A DNA stretch of 38,309 nt, taken from positions 1 through 38,309 of the forward strand of contig JAKEET010000204.1 in the NCBI GenBank assembly GCA_022616435.1, given 5' to 3'. The DNA is from Gemmataceae bacterium. Its GTDB lineage: Bacteria; Planctomycetota; Planctomycetia; Gemmatales; Gemmataceae. Both the position numbers and the translations under genes were made by a program. Positions 16,881 through 23,914 of the stretch are shown piece by piece (positions within the stretch are counted from its first letter, which is position 1; each line of letters begins with the position of its first letter). The notes below the pieces were generated by a model. It saw nothing but the letters and a program-made list of their open reading frames with translations, ran no database searches and was not told the origin of the DNA.

Positions 16881-17099
16881 ATGGCTTCCCCCGCCCTTCT
16901 TACGACCCAGGCTGCCCACGCCCTGAAGCGCAGCTCCCACCCTGCGTTGCGCTGCCTCAGCGTCGAAGAGACCGACGACACCCTCGTCATCTCCGGCCGG
17001 GTGGCCAGCTACTACTTGAAGCAGCTGGCCCAGGAGACGTTGATGCCGGTGCGCGGCGAGCGCCGCGTGGTGAACCGGGTCAATGTCGTCGCCAAATGA
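16881..17099 (+). CDS. Small BON-domain protein
   Basis: A 72-residue protein with a single BON-like fold: an N-terminal helix (ALKRSSHPALRCL), then VEETDDTLVISGRVASYYLKQLA and the closing VVNRVNVV strand pattern. BON domains are thought to bind phospholipid or other membrane components; stand-alone copies in planctomycetes have no assigned role. There is no signal peptide, so this copy would be cytoplasmic. The start is well supported by AAGGAG about nine bases upstream, and there is a good promoter at 16741-16769. It converges with the dehydrogenase gene across a strong hairpin. Confidence 0.8.
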   Translation: MASPALLTTQAAHALKRSSHPALRCLSVEETDDTLVISGRVASYYLKQLAQETLMPVRGERRVVNRVNVVAK

Positions 17100-17117
17100 C
17101 GGTGCATCCGCACCCGC

Positions 17118-17161
17118 CGCTGTACTTGGCCAGCTCGTTTTCGAGTTGGCCAAGTACGGCG
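17118..17161. terminator. Bidirectional hairpin between convergent genes
   Basis: Arms at 17118-17137 and 17142-17161 form a 20-bp stem with two G-T wobble pairs and a TTTT loop. It sits between the BON gene stop (17099) and the dehydrogenase stop (17176). No long T-run follows on either strand, so Rho-independent termination is likely but weak. Confidence 0.65.
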
Positions 17162-17175
17162 TGTTTCGCAGGCGG

Positions 17176-18204
17176 TCATTTCCACTTCAGGACGACGCTC
17201 AAATACTCTTCCTTCTTATTCAACAGCCCTTCGTACGCCGTGCCCAGTTCCGTCGGCGCGAGCCGATGGGTGATCAGTCCGTTCAGGTTCAGCCGCCCCT
17301 TGGCGAGCGCGTGCAACAACCAGGTTTGCGCCTTGTTGATGTCCCAGGCGCCGGCGAGGCGGGTATGCGCCGGCTCGAACAGCATGTTGCCGTGGGCGCC
17401 GGTGACCTCGATGTAGCGGCGATGCAGGTCGTCGTAGAAGTTCACGTCCTTGGCCTGGCCGCGCGGGCTGCCGACGATCACCGCCTGGCCGCCGTCGCAC
17501 GCCAGCGACATCGCGACCGGCACTGTGTCGGGGATGCCCGTCGCATCGGCGACGATCTCTGCGCCTTTGGCGCCCAGGAACGCATTCATCTTGGTGCGAT
17601 AGTCGGCGTCGCTCGGGTCGAGCGCCAGATCGGCGCCCGCGGCCAACGCCGACTCACGCCGCATCTTCACCGAATCGATGCCGAGCACCGGCGACGCCCC
17701 CGCGGCCATCAGGCAGCGCAACGCTCCCTGGCCGATGAGTCCAAGCCCCAGCACCGCGGCCGATCGTCCGAGCGTCAAACCCGCGCGGATCGACGCGCCC
17801 AGGCCATAGCGCAGGATACACGCCAGCGCGGCCTTTTCAGCGTCGAGGCCGGTGGGAAGCTTCCACCAGCGGCCGCGCTCGTGGCCGAGCGTCAGCAATT
17901 CGTGCGAAGCATGGTTGCCGGGATAGCTGACGCGATCGCCGGGCTGGCACGTGGTCACCAGCGACCCGACCGCGAGCACCGTCCCGGCAGCGCTATAGCC
18001 GGATCGGAACGGGAACTTCCAATCCGGCAGGTTCGGGTCGCGCAGCCATTGATGCGTGCCCGTGTAGACCGCCAGCTCGGTGCCGGGGCTGACCGCGCTG
18101 ACCTCGGTTTCGACGAGGACCTGGTTCGGCGCGGGCGCCGGCAAATCGACGGTCCGCACTTCGACCTTGTAGGGTTCGACGATGACCGCTTGACGAATTT
18201 GCAT
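17176..18204 (-). CDS. Zinc-type alcohol dehydrogenase-like (MDR) oxidoreductase
   Basis: A 342-residue medium-chain dehydrogenase/reductase. A GroES-like N-terminal half shows SAVSPGTELAVYTG and PFRSGYSAAGTVLAVG, then the Rossmann motif is AAVLGLGLIGQGAL. The classical Cys/His catalytic zinc ligands (GHE motif) are replaced by SGYSAAG, as in the bacteriochlorophyllide/threonine-dehydrogenase-like branch often annotated as zinc-binding dehydrogenase, so zinc dependence is uncertain. Substrate unknown. A start at 18204 (MQIRQAV) is chosen; one more Met precedes it. Upstream is a perfect 23-bp palindrome. Confidence 0.85.
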   Translation of the reverse strand: MQIRQAVIVEPYKVEVRTVDLPAPAPNQVLVETEVSAVSPGTELAVYTGTHQWLRDPNLPDWKFPFRSGYSAAGTVLAVGSLVTTCQPGDRVSYPGNHASHELLTLGHERGRWWKLPTGLDAEKAALACILRYGLGASIRAGLTLGRSAAVLGLGLIGQGALRCLMAAGASPVLGIDSVKMRRESALAAGADLALDPSDADYRTKMNAFLGAKGAEIVADATGIPDTVPVAMSLACDGGQAVIVGSPRGQAKDVNFYDDLHRRYIEVTGAHGNMLFEPAHTRLAGAWDINKAQTWLLHALAKGRLNLNGLITHRLAPTELGTAYEGLLNKKEEYLSVVLKWK

Positions 18205-18219
18205 CATTGCACCTGCAAT

Positions 18220-18294
18220 GCCGCTTGCGGCTTAGCGTTCGCTGTGCAACGCCGATCGTTGACTTCATGCGGCGAACGCTAAGCCGCAAGCGGC
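18220..18294. repeat. Perfect 23-bp inverted repeat
   Basis: Arms at 18220-18242 (beginning GCCGCTTGCGGCTTAGC) and 18272-18294 are exact reverse complements, with a 29-base loop. It lies between the dehydrogenase start and the uppP end, on both of which transcription runs leftward. The GCTTGCGGCTTAGC core is one I recall as a dispersed repeat in planctomycete genomes. It could also terminate uppP transcription. Confidence 0.85.
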
Positions 18295-18305
18295 TTTGTA
18301 GTCGA

Positions 18306-19169
18306 TCATGGCGACCGCGCCAACATGATCAGCACCGCGCCGCCGACCAGCCACACGTAGACCGCGAACCACCACAACCGGCAGCGGCGCACGAGATAGA
18401 TGAGCGGCGTGATCGTCAGATACCCAACGACCGCGCTCACGAGCACGCCGACCAGCGTCACCGCCAGGAAATCCGGCGTCAGCCACTGGGACCGGTTCGC
18501 ATCGCTCAGGGCCTTGCGGATGCCGAGCAGGCCCAGTCCCAGGCTGGCGACCACCGACATCATGAAGCTGAAGCGGACCGCCCAGTTGCGCTCCATGCCG
18601 ACGAGCAGCGCCGTGCAGATGGTCATGCCGCTGCGGCTGAGGCCGCGAAACGCCGCCGACACCGCCTGGCCGGCGCCCACGAGCAACGCCTGCCACCAGG
18701 TGGTCGCCGGGCCGACGGTCGTCCCCGGCCGGCGCCGGCCCATGACATCCGTCGCGACGAGGATGATTCCCAGAAAGAAGAAGTTGACCGCCACCACGTC
18801 GGCCCGCTTGAAGCTCTCGCGGATGTGCTCGTCGAGCAAGATCGCCGCCGCCACGGCCGGCAGCGTCGCCAGTCCCACCAGCACGCCCAGATGGAACAGG
18901 TGCGACCAGGTATGGGGCCACGGCTTTTCCTCCGCCGGGGACGTCAGGACCTGACGCATCTGCCGGCGCACGTCCTGGAAGAAGTACGCGAGGACGGCGA
19001 GCAGCGTCCCCAGGTGGAGCATGCCGTCGAAGAAGATTTCCTTGGCGCCGGTGTCGTCAGTGACGCCGAGGAAATGCTGCGCGAGCACGAGATGGCCGCT
19101 GCTGGAGATCGGCAGAAATTCGGTGATTCCCTGGAGGGCGCCGAGCAGGACCGCGTCGAGCAGCGACAT
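18306..19169 (-). CDS. uppP: Undecaprenyl-diphosphatase
   Basis: A 287-residue polytopic membrane protein (BacA/UppP family) that dephosphorylates undecaprenyl diphosphate to recycle the lipid carrier for wall and surface-glycan synthesis. The first catalytic motif is complete (GITEFLPISSSGHLV). The second, normally PGxSRSGxT, reads RGLSRSGMT, so the Pro is replaced by Arg while Ser-Arg-Ser-Gly is kept. About eight hydrophobic segments follow the family layout. The start is ATG 19169 (MSLLDAVLLGAL), with only a weak ribosome site; the longer ORF to 19247 reads through a palindrome. Expected in the inner membrane. Confidence 0.92.
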   Translation of the reverse strand: MSLLDAVLLGALQGITEFLPISSSGHLVLAQHFLGVTDDTGAKEIFFDGMLHLGTLLAVLAYFFQDVRRQMRQVLTSPAEEKPWPHTWSHLFHLGVLVGLATLPAVAAAILLDEHIRESFKRADVVAVNFFFLGIILVATDVMGRRRPGTTVGPATTWWQALLVGAGQAVSAAFRGLSRSGMTICTALLVGMERNWAVRFSFMMSVVASLGLGLLGIRKALSDANRSQWLTPDFLAVTLVGVLVSAVVGYLTITPLIYLVRRCRLWWFAVYVWLVGGAVLIMLARSP

Positions 19170-19183
19170 GCAGATTCTCGTTC

Positions 19184-19249
19184 GCTTGCTGTTTCGAGCT
19201 CGCCGGATCCCTTGCCTGCGAGGGATCCCGCGAGCGCGAAACAGCAAGC
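19184..19249. repeat. 29-bp inverted repeat, 27 of 29 matched
   Basis: Arms at 19184-19212 (beginning GCTTGCTGTTTCGAGC) and 19221-19249 match at 27 of 29 positions with an 8-base loop. It fills the whole gap between uppP and the PVC dehydrogenase gene, which are co-directional, so it may terminate the upstream dehydrogenase transcript. Confidence 0.85.
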
Positions 19250-19253
19250 ATGA

Positions 19254-22200
19254 TTACGGTTGCTTCGTGGGCGGAACCTGTTGCGGACTCGCCAAATAAC
19301 CAATCAAATCGCGCACTTCATCGGCCGTCAACCGGTCCAGCATCCCTTCCGGCATCATCGACAGGTTCGATTGCCGGCGCAGCTCGATCTCGTCCTTGGG
19401 CACGATGACGACTTCATTCTGCGTCTGCACGGTCACGGCTCGCTCGGTCTCTTCCTTGATGATGCCGGTCAGCGTCCGGCCGCTGTCGGTGGTGATGATG
19501 CTGACCTGGTACTCGCGCGGCACGACGGCGCTCGGGTCGAGCATGTTTTCCAGCACATAGTCGAGGTTGGCCCGCTGCGAGCCGGTCAGCTCCGGGCCGA
19601 TGGCGCCGCCTTCGCCGAACAGCTTGTGGCAAGCGGCGCACTGCTTCGCGTACAAGAGCCGGCCGTTCGCGAGGTTGGCCTGCCTGAGCGTGTCGGCGGT
19701 CAGCAGTTTCTTGTACTTCGCCGTGAGCGCCGCCTTCTCCTGCGACGCCGGCCGCAACGTCCCCCAGACTTCGTTGACCCGGGCGGTGACTTTCTTGTCG
19801 TTGAGGGCGAGCAGTTGCCGGACGGCGAAGGCACTCAGATCCTGCCGGGCGACGGTCTTGTCGGCGACGGCGTCGAGCAGCGCGAGGGCGTAGGTTGGAC
19901 GGGAGGCGAGGGTGGAGATGGCGTCGGATTTTTCGTCGGCGGTGAGTTTGGTGTAACGCTGAAGGATGAGCGATGGCGTCTTGGGGTCGGCGTAAGCGGC
20001 GAGGGCTTGGATGGCGGAGGGGCGCATTCCAATGTCATCGAGCAACCGTTGCAATGGGGCGACTAATTCCGGCGGTTGCCGAAACATCATCGATTCTAGT
20101 GCCGTCCGCCGTTGAGCGACCGGCTTGCCATCATCGTTAATAATCTCGCGCAAAGCTGAAATTGCGGGAGGATATTCAAAGATCACTCCAAGCGCGAGCG
20201 TCTTTTCACGGACCTCACGGAGAGGGCTCTCGATGAGTTTTGGATAGGCTTGCTGCCACCGATCGTCCCAGCCTGGATGCTTCCGCAATCCTTTCAAGCT
20301 CGCGTAGATGCCGCGAAGCAGATCTCTGTGCAACAACGGATCATCAGACGCAGCAATGCGTAACATCAGACCCGACATGCCCCGTTCTTTCTCGGGTAAG
20401 GTGGTGAATCGGCGAGCCATTAGCTCGCGAACAATAGGGATATGTTTCTCTCCGATCGCTACGAAAGCGAGGCTGCTGTCTACCGCGATAACAGCCTCAA
20501 GCCCGTACCACAGCATAAGGGGAATGTACGTGTCCTCTGAGTCTTCCGTGCGTTTGACCAATCGACGACCAGTTGTCAGCGCGAAATCTGATGGCATTCG
20601 TTGTAACCCCGCCGCCAGTTGAAGCCGGACGAGGGGGGAACAGTCGGAATCCGCCACACGAAGCAGTGCCTGATCGAATGCAGTCGGATTGCTGGAACGC
20701 AAATGGTCCCGGCGCTCTTCGAGACCTAGTCTGACCGCCCAGGCACGAAGGCACTCATGGACGTTTTCACCTGCCAACTCTGCGAGTTTGCTCGAATTTA
20801 GTGCCTCGAACGCATGAAGCCCCCACAAAGCACGTAATGCGGTTCTTGCGTCGTTGGCATCAAGCTGGGTAAGCAGTTTCTTTCGTGCCTGCGACTCTGC
20901 TGTACGCGGAGTCGCTCGTTCCTGTAACAACCGCCGTGCATGTCTCGCGTGCCATTCACTCTGTTGCCAAAGCAGTTTGATGAGCTCATCGTCCGAAAGG
21001 CGGTTAAGGTCCCCTCGCCAAACCTTCGGCTTCCCATGCACCACCTTGTAAATCCGCCCCGTCGTCGTGTGCGCCACCTGATAGTTATGGCACTCCCCCG
21101 TATCGCACCAATCGCTCACGTACACGCCGCCGTCCGGCCCGTAATCAATCGCGATCCCGCGAAACCACGGATCGTTCGCCATCAGAAAATCCTTGCCGTG
21201 CTTGGCGACGTAGGTCGAGCCTTTGCGTTCGAGGATGTCGTTGTTGATCCGGTTGCCATGCAGGTTCAGCGTGAACAGCGTGTTGCGATACTTCGCCGGC
21301 CAGTTGTCCCCCTGGTAGATCATGCACCCCACATGCGCGTGCCCGCCGCCGGCGTCCGAGTGCGCCCCCTTGCCGCCGCGCGAGTCGGTCCAGCTTCCGC
21401 CGGCCCAGTGCTTGTGGTCGGCGATCGACGGCATCAGCTTGTAGAGATGCGGGTTGAAGTCCTGGCCGTACATGCGCTCGTAGTGGGCGCCGGGGATGAC
21501 GTGCCAGACGTGGTCGATGACGCAGTTGGTGATGAACAGCTCGCCGTACTGGTCCCAGTCGAGGCCCCACGGGTTGGTGGTGCCATGGGCGACCACTTCG
21601 AACTTCTTCTTGGTCGGATGGTAGCGCCACACGCCGCAGTTCATCGGCACGCGCTCCTTGTCGGGCGTTCCGGGCACGCCGACCCGGCTGGTCGCGGTGA
21701 TGCCGTTGCAGCCGTACAGCCAGCCGTCCGGTCCCCACTTGAGGCCGTTAAACGCGTTGTGCCCGGATTGCAGGCTCCAGCCGTCGAGCATGATCTCCGG
21801 CGGCCCCGCCGGCTTGTCCTCAAAAAAGGGGACATTCTGCTTTTTTTCATCTCGCGGCTCGGTGCCCTGCTTCGCGCCGTCAAAAAGCAGAATGTCCCCT
21901 TTTTTGGCGAGCGGGATGTAGAGCAGGTTCGGGATCGAGCACAGCCAGATGCCGCCGAAACCGTACTCGATGCCGGTCAGATTGGTGAGGTTGTCGGCGA
22001 ACACCGTGCGCTTGTCGTGCTGGCCGTCGCCGTCGGTGTCTTCGAAGATGACGACGCGGTCCTTGCCCTTGCGACGGTCAATAAAACGAGCTGCGTCCCC
22101 TTTTTCGACGGCGGTTTCCTTGTTCCACTTCGGATACGACATGCACTCGACCACCCAGAGCCGGCCGCGATCGTCGAAGGTGAAGGCGATCGGCTGGACG

Positions 22201-22361
22201 ACGTCCGGCTCGCCGGCGAAGAGGGTGACCTTGAAGCCGTCGGGGACGGTCATGCGCAGCGGGGCTTCGCGGGCGGGGATGGGGGCGTCGGGGAGCTTTT
22301 CTTGCGAGAAGGCGGTGGGAACAAGCGACAACACCCAGACGCCGACGATAACGCGATGCAT
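19254..22361 (-). CDS. PVC-type dehydrogenase with HEAT repeats and cytochrome c domain
   Basis: A 1,035-residue exported protein. After a signal peptide (MHRVIVGVWVLSLVPTAFS) comes a beta-propeller sugar-dehydrogenase-like domain (VFADNLTNLTGIEYGFGG, NAFNGLKWGPDGWLYGCNG, GVWRYHPTKK, HTTTGRIYKVVHG), a helical HEAT-like region, and a C-terminal c-type cytochrome with CAACHKLFGEGG as heme motif and a distal-Met-rich segment (NLSMMPEGMLD). This is the planctomycete/Verrucomicrobia membrane-bound dehydrogenase family, thought to oxidise carbohydrates or feed electrons to periplasmic carriers; substrate unknown. Two dispersed-repeat segments lie in frame inside the propeller (21822-21905 and 22078-22105), giving extra peptides near KKGDILLFDG and EKGDAARFID. 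The HEAT region (about 20090-21060) is lower in GC than the rest. Confidence 0.9.
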   Translation of the reverse strand: MHRVIVGVWVLSLVPTAFSQEKLPDAPIPAREAPLRMTVPDGFKVTLFAGEPDVVQPIAFTFDDRGRLWVVECMSYPKWNKETAVEKGDAARFIDRRKGKDRVVIFEDTDGDGQHDKRTVFADNLTNLTGIEYGFGGIWLCSIPNLLYIPLAKKGDILLFDGAKQGTEPRDEKKQNVPFFEDKPAGPPEIMLDGWSLQSGHNAFNGLKWGPDGWLYGCNGITATSRVGVPGTPDKERVPMNCGVWRYHPTKKKFEVVAHGTTNPWGLDWDQYGELFITNCVIDHVWHVIPGAHYERMYGQDFNPHLYKLMPSIADHKHWAGGSWTDSRGGKGAHSDAGGGHAHVGCMIYQGDNWPAKYRNTLFTLNLHGNRINNDILERKGSTYVAKHGKDFLMANDPWFRGIAIDYGPDGGVYVSDWCDTGECHNYQVAHTTTGRIYKVVHGKPKVWRGDLNRLSDDELIKLLWQQSEWHARHARRLLQERATPRTAESQARKKLLTQLDANDARTALRALWGLHAFEALNSSKLAELAGENVHECLRAWAVRLGLEERRDHLRSSNPTAFDQALLRVADSDCSPLVRLQLAAGLQRMPSDFALTTGRRLVKRTEDSEDTYIPLMLWYGLEAVIAVDSSLAFVAIGEKHIPIVRELMARRFTTLPEKERGMSGLMLRIAASDDPLLHRDLLRGIYASLKGLRKHPGWDDRWQQAYPKLIESPLREVREKTLALGVIFEYPPAISALREIINDDGKPVAQRRTALESMMFRQPPELVAPLQRLLDDIGMRPSAIQALAAYADPKTPSLILQRYTKLTADEKSDAISTLASRPTYALALLDAVADKTVARQDLSAFAVRQLLALNDKKVTARVNEVWGTLRPASQEKAALTAKYKKLLTADTLRQANLANGRLLYAKQCAACHKLFGEGGAIGPELTGSQRANLDYVLENMLDPSAVVPREYQVSIITTDSGRTLTGIIKEETERAVTVQTQNEVVIVPKDEIELRRQSNLSMMPEGMLDRLTADEVRDLIGYLASPQQVPPTKQP
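21822..21905. repeat. 84-bp perfect inverted-repeat element inside the dehydrogenase gene
   Basis: Arms at 21822-21845 and 21882-21905 (AAAAAAGGGGACATTCTGC then T5, and its exact complement) are 24 bp each, perfect, with a 36-base centre. The total is exactly 28 codons and adds a peptide beginning KKGDILLF and ending NVPFF between IPLA and EDKPAGPPE, where family members usually have only a short loop. The AAAAAGGGGAC core is of the kind I know as an intergenic REP-like repeat. Confidence 0.85.
22078..22105. repeat. Second REP-like arm inside the dehydrogenase gene
   Basis: On the coding strand this reads AAAAAGGGGACGCAGCTCG then TTTTATTGA, sharing AAAAAGGGGAC with the element at 21822-21905. 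It encodes the extra peptide KGDAARFID between YPKW and GKDRVVIFED. Only one arm is present; no partner lies close by. Confidence 0.6.
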
Positions 22362-22373
22362 GGATCATCTCGA

Positions 22374-22445
22374 GGCGAGCGTCGCGGCGTAAGCGCGACG
22401 TGGATTCGCGGGAACACACGTCGCGCTTACGCCGCGACGCTCGCC
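22374..22445. repeat. Perfect 29-bp inverted repeat
   Basis: Arms at 22374-22402 (beginning GGCGAGCGTCGCGGCG) and 22417-22445 are exact complements with a 14-base loop. It lies just upstream of the large dehydrogenase start and downstream of a small remnant ORF on the same strand, so it may end the upstream transcript or be a mobile palindrome. Confidence 0.85.
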
Positions 22446-22453
22446 CATGCCCG

Positions 22454-22600
22454 TCAACTCTTCCGCCGCGCCAGCCGGTCAGCCGCTTGCAGGAGTTTCT
22501 TGAGCGGCACGACGAACCCGGGGGTCATCCGCATGCCGTTGGATGCCAAGCCGAGGATCAGCTTGGGTCGGCGGCGAGGTTTGCTCAGAACGGAGGCCAT
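22454..22600 (-). pseudogene. Small ORF resembling an internally deleted Uma2-family protein
   Basis: A 48-residue ORF not long enough to stand out by length. The start ATG 22600 has GGGAG upstream. Its N-terminal part (RRPKLILGLASNGMRMTP) resembles the beginning of planctomycete Uma2 (PD-(D/E)xK nuclease-like) proteins, and its C-terminal part (GFVVPLKKLLQAADRL) resembles their end, with the whole catalytic core missing between. I infer an in-frame internal deletion joining the two ends at about 22535. It may still be translated as a small basic peptide. Resemblance is from memory; a genuine small gene of unknown family is the alternative. Confidence 0.5.
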
Positions 22601-22639
22601 GATGGTTGCTCCCGAATCGTCCAGCGTACGGCTTCGTTA

Positions 22640-23407
22640 TCAGTATACAATCACAAACCGCCCGTCCGAAAGCGCCACGGCGCTGATCACACTCCATACC
22701 GGCACGCCGTCCGCACGGCCATAGTCGGCGGTCTTCGCGTTCATGTGGGGCACGTTGTTCGCGTCGTAGATCTGCCACGCCAGGCCGCCGCCCTTGTTCC
22801 AGGCCATGCCTTCGGTCCAGGCCAAGAGAATGTTGCGGCCGTCGGACGCGATCGCCGGATGCCGACGGCGCTGCGGCTTGCCGGGCGCGGCGACCGGCTC
22901 TTGCGGCTTGCCCGAACGGTCGACATGGGCGAAGTAAACCTGCTCTTCCGTTTCCCAGCCGGCCAGGCTGAAGTTGGGCGTGTCGGCGAAGGCCATCGTG
23001 CTCATCGGGCAGACGCCGGTGTCCCAATCGTGCAGCTTGGCGGCTTGAAACGCCAGCCGGTTCTGATCCTGGGCGAGCAAATACATCGGCCGGTGTCCGA
23101 CGTCGTGGGCGCCGCGGAACAAGACGAGCGGCTGCCCCGCGGCCGTCGCGAAGATCCGCATACCGCAGCAGCCGCAAGCGCCGGCGCCCTCCGGCGAGAT
23201 CGGTTGTTCCTTGGCGAATGTCTTGCCTCCGTCGGCTGACGCGGTCAGCCACACGCGGCGATTCTCCTCGCCTCTTGTCCCCGGCGTGGCGGCGTGCCAG
23301 GCGACGTAGACCTTGTTGTCGTGCGCCGCGATGGAACTTCCTCCGTCCAAGCCGACGGCCTCTTGAATCAAGTTGCGTTGCGGCTCGAACGCGGCATCGA
23401 GCGTCAT
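22640..23407 (-). pseudogene. 5'-truncated sialidase-like (BNR) protein
   Basis: About 255 residues of a beta-propeller resembling planctomycete exo-alpha-sialidase-like proteins, with an Asp-box-like SADGGKTF and the GACGCCGMRIF motif that I associate with this group. Family members begin with a signal peptide and one or two earlier blades; here coding resemblance stops at about residue 1 of MTLDAAFEPQRNL (23407). Upstream, the same frame stays open to 23548 but runs antisense across the end of an unrelated MarC gene, so it is not genuine sequence. The gene therefore lost its 5' end in a rearrangement. No signal peptide remains, so an exported product is unlikely. Confidence 0.65.
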
Positions 23408-23543
23408 TCTGCTGGCCTCGGGCTGGCTGCGGCGTTGGCTGGGGCAGCGCGGCGTCGTTGCCATGGAGCGGCTGATGGGCATGATCCTGGTGGCCATCGC
23501 GATCCAGATGCTGTTGACGGGGTGGAAGGCGGCCCAAGCATGA
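23403..23543 (+). pseudogene. MarC-family membrane protein, 3' remnant
   Basis: A 46-codon plus-strand tail (VILLASGWLRRWLGQRG, then MERLMGMILVAIAIQMLL, then a stop at 23541) matches the last helix and preceding loop of MarC/UPF0056 proteins. The rest of the gene, normally about 200 residues, is missing: the sequence to the left is the truncated sialidase-like gene on the other strand. There is no start codon or promoter appropriate to it. It marks one side of a deletion or inversion junction at about 23405. Confidence 0.65.
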
Positions 23544-23658
23544 AACAAACAGCATGGATTTCACGCGTGCGCCTGTCCGCTCTTCCGCGCGGATGAGCAT
23601 AGAAGAGGTAGGAACTGATCGAAACGCCGATTCGCGAATGCCGCGAAGGAGGAGGGGT

Positions 23659-23913
23659 ATGGAACCGCGCACCACCAAGGCCGCTGATCTTCCCGGGGAG
23701 CTAGCCGAGCTGAGGCGCTGCGTGGAGGCGTTGCCGCGCACCCGGCGGCGCCGGCTGGCGGCGTTGTGCGACGGCCTGACGGCGTGGGCCGAGCGCCAGC
23801 AGCGTCTCGTGCAAGCCGCCCAGGAGCTCGTCGAGCAGTTGCAGCTGGACATCAAGTACCTGGAATTCGACCTGGAGGCGACGCGGCGGGAACGCGACGC
23901 GCTGCGGAGTTGA
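23659..23913 (+). CDS. Small coiled-coil protein of unknown function
   Basis: An 84-residue highly charged helical protein (LPGELAELRRCVEALP, RRRRLAALCDGLTAWAER, LVEQLQLDIKYLEFDLEATRRERD). The long heptad-like pattern suggests a coiled coil. The start ATG 23659 has GGAGGAGGGG just upstream, a strong ribosome site. I recall similar small proteins in Gemmata-type genomes, none with known function. It converges with the following minus-strand gene; the stop codons are separated by one base. No signal peptide or membrane segment. Confidence 0.7.
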   Translation: MEPRTTKAADLPGELAELRRCVEALPRTRRRRLAALCDGLTAWAERQQRLVQAAQELVEQLQLDIKYLEFDLEATRRERDALRS

Positions 23914-23914
23914 G

